Origin: JBPEXY01 sp052031065
Lineage (GTDB): Bacteria; Pseudomonadota; Gammaproteobacteria; Immundisolibacterales; Immundisolibacteraceae
Reading direction: 5' to 3'
Length of the DNA: 9,275 nucleotides
Assembly: GCA_052031065.1 (NCBI GenBank)
Contig: JBPEXY010000218.1
Span: 1 to 9,275 of the forward strand
Shown one piece after another: positions 7,846 through 9,275 of the stretch (positions are counted from its first letter, which is position 1; every line of letters begins with the position of its first letter). Under the pieces are notes generated by a model. The model was not told the DNA's origin, ran no database searches, and worked only from the letters and a program-made list of their open reading frames with translations. The position numbers and the translations under genes are program-made.

Positions 7846-7872
7846 CCGAACTTTTCCAAGCAGAAATTTCGG
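7846..7872. terminator. Imperfect hairpin between convergent queF and TPR gene
   Basis: CCGAA (7846-7850) pairs with TTCGG (7868-7872), and after one mismatch TTTC pairs with GAAA (7863-7866), leaving a short loop. It begins four bases after the queF stop and lies between two convergent stops, where a bidirectional terminator is expected. There is no U-run on either side, so it is weak as an intrinsic terminator. The rest of the 60 bp spacer shows nothing else. Confidence 0.3.
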
Positions 7873-7902
7873 TTCGCCAGGAGAATTGACGTAGCCCGGG
7901 CA

Positions 7903-9275
7903 TTACTCCGTGAGATAACGCTGCATCACACGCCGGCGCTGGCTTGCAAACTGCTCGCGCTGACCATCGGTAACGCGCATAAAATGGCGAAAAGCGCCCA
8001 CAGCACGCTCTCTCTGGCCCAGCGCCCACCAGGAAACCCCGGTATTGAATGCGACCTCTGGCATATTCGGACGTATTTCACGCGCCTGATGGAAAGCGTC
8101 AATACTTGCCTGAAAATCCCCCAGTTCCTGTAACGCCATCCCCTGGTAAAGGGACCCGAGAACATTACCTTCATCGGCTTCACTGCTCAATGCAAACCAA
8201 TCGGCTGCCTGTCGCCACTGCTGAACATTGAAATAGGCGTAACCAAACCAGAAATAGTCCTCCGTATTTAGGAGCCCAGGATCAAGCTGGCTGTACAATT
8301 CTATAGCCCGTGTATCGTTACCGATGCGCGCCTCAAGCCGGGCCATCAATCGCCGCACGTCATCATTCAATTTCGATTCTTCAGGATAGCCCTGCACCAG
8401 CATCTGTAATGCCCGCTGGTGATTACCCAGAGCCTCTTCCAGTTTCGCCTGCCGCAACGGCACCACGCGCTGCTGCTTTGCAGTTGTTTTAGCGTGTACT
8501 CGCTCTGTTCCGTCCAGGGCGATCACGGATTCTGGTAGATCAGTGGCGACAGTCAGGTCACCCTCACCCGCTTTATCCATGTTGACTGCGTCAACTGGAC
8601 CTGTTGCTGCTGGAATGGCCTCCTCAGGCGGTGCAGCTGCGGTAATTGCAGTCAATTCATCGACACTGTCGTCAGCACTAACCGCTGGTGAAGCGCTAAT
8701 CTCTGCCATCCGACCGGCGTCAGAGTCAGCTGTTTTCGTCAGAGCTGCAACAGATTCTTCAGCCGAACGACCGACGTTCGCCCCTCCGGTCACGGCATCA
8801 GGATCAGGCAACGCCGTCAGTGCAGCTACATCTCTACCACTGTCACCGTTGTCTACGGAGAGAGACCCAACCGCATCGGTCAAAGTTGCAACGGATCCTT
8901 CTGCCGGTTCACTACCGTCTGCGCGGCCGGTGCTGTCACTATTTTCTGCGGTTTCCTTTACATCAGGGCTGAATTCAGCGGCATCAGTTACCGCCGTTAG
9001 CGCAGCAACTGACACTTCAAGACGCTTTTTTACTGCACCACTTTGAGACTCCGTAGCCGTCAAACCCCGGGTCCCACTTGCAGCCTGACTCACCATCAAG
9101 TCCTTTTGTTCTTCCGCTGTCAGGTTGGCCAGATCAAGTTTTTCGGTCCGCTCTGACGACTCAGTGGACGCTACTCCCAACTGAGTTAGCCGGGCGACAT
9201 CGTCACCGGCATCATCCGCAGGCGTCCTCGGCAGCGAAATATTCTGTTCAGGACCCGCACTTGCGATGGCCGCCC
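7903..9275 (-). CDS. TPR-repeat protein with Ala/Ser/Asp-rich repeat region, C-terminal part (runs off right edge)
   Basis: I do not recognise this protein. The frame is open from the TAA at 7903-7905 to base 9275; a TTG at 9180 could be read as a start but the coding frame continues past it with the same composition, so the true start is outside the window. Numbering from that TTG, residues 1-235 are low complexity, rich in Ala, Ser, Thr, Asp and Glu, with a recurring V-A-x-L-T motif. Residues 238-407 hold five contiguous 34-residue TPRs. The last three are in clean register (306-339, 340-373, 374-407), with G at position 8, A or S at 20 and F at 24. A basic tail ends at 425. TPRs usually mediate protein-protein contacts; the acidic linker resembles spacers in envelope or periplasmic proteins, but no signal peptide or membrane segment is visible because the N-terminus is missing. 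Function unknown. The opposite strand carries a 167-codon open frame (8543-9046), which I read as a shadow. Confidence 0.85.
   Translation of the reverse strand, partial: AAIASAGPEQNISLPRTPADDAGDDVARLTQLGVASTESSERTEKLDLANLTAEEQKDLMVSQAASGTRGLTATESQSGAVKKRLEVSVAALTAVTDAAEFSPDVKETAENSDSTGRADGSEPAEGSVATLTDAVGSLSVDNGDSGRDVAALTALPDPDAVTGGANVGRSAEESVAALTKTADSDAGRMAEISASPAVSADDSVDELTAITAAAPPEEAIPAATGPVDAVNMDKAGEGDLTVATDLPESVIALDGTERVHAKTTAKQQRVVPLRQAKLEEALGNHQRALQMLVQGYPEESKLNDDVRRLMARLEARIGNDTRAIELYSQLDPGLLNTEDYFWFGYAYFNVQQWRQAADWFALSSEADEGNVLGSLYQGMALQELGDFQASIDAFHQAREIRPNMPEVAFNTGVSWWALGQRERAVGAFRHFMRVTDGQREQFASQRRRVMQRYLTE
8650..9204 (-). repeat. Degenerate V-A-x-L-T motif repeats in the TPR protein's linker
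   Basis: Within the protein frame the motif recurs as VARLT (just before the TTG at 9180), LANLT (17-21), GLT (39-41), SVAALT (57-62), SVATLT (96-101), DVAALT (117-122), SVAALT (143-148) and SVDELT (172-177). Spacing is near 20 residues for the first copies (about 23, 20, 21, then 39 as if one copy is lost, then 21), drifting to 26 and 29. It is evident at protein level and degenerate in DNA, which suggests old duplication followed by divergence. Function is unknown. Confidence 0.55.

Noticed and set aside
8543..9046. 167-codon plus-strand open frame, Ser/Ala/Thr-rich
   Set aside because: It lies wholly antisense to the low-complexity linker of the TPR gene. Its composition and apparent repeats are the mirror of the V-A-x-L-T coding repeats, and it shows no ribosome-binding site or family resemblance.
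9178..9180. TTG start for the TPR protein
   Set aside because: The frame stays open to the window edge with the same amino-acid composition and another V-A-x-L-T copy upstream, so the TTG is almost certainly internal.

Overview
The window looks like a chromosomal, mostly housekeeping segment of a non-enteric gammaproteobacterium. The evidence is a full-length Smc condensin (enterics use MukB instead), a LigA and a MoeA that align to the E. coli proteins almost residue for residue at their key sites, and a mid-range GC content judged by eye. I see no insertion sequence, phage gene, integrase, CRISPR array, tRNA or rRNA. The assignment to Gammaproteobacteria is inference. The two oddities in gene order and type below (no zipA, short QueF) suggest a deep-branching or sulfur-oxidiser-like lineage rather than an enteric or pseudomonad one.

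Layout. Bases 1-204 (minus) hold the N-terminus of mtnA (methionine salvage), which runs off the left edge. Bases 205-460 are a divergent intergenic region with a run of about four degenerate 11-12 bp direct repeats beside the mtnA start and several short perfect palindromes. Bases 461-1699 (plus) are moeA (molybdenum cofactor). moeA converges, with a 25 bp gap, on ligA (1725-3737, minus; NAD-dependent DNA ligase). A 121 bp gap with a small hairpin separates ligA from the upstream smc (3859-7383, minus; chromosome condensation). Across an 87 bp divergent spacer lies queF (7471-7842, plus; queuosine pathway). It converges, across a 60 bp spacer with an imperfect hairpin, on the C-terminal part of an unrecognised TPR protein (7903 to the right edge, minus).

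How the genes relate. smc and ligA are probably co-directional parts of one chromosome-maintenance block. In the gammaproteobacteria I know (for example Pseudomonas) zipA sits between them, and here it is absent. moeA, mtnA and queF are independent metabolic genes with no obvious functional link to each other. The TPR protein is the only gene without a known role. Its visible N-terminal half is an Ala/Ser/Thr/Asp-rich, low-complexity segment with a recurring V-A-x-L-T motif, followed by five contiguous TPRs. I found no convincing new biological system. The most unusual items are the missing zipA, the repeat-bearing TPR protein, the phased repeats upstream of mtnA, and the short QueF.
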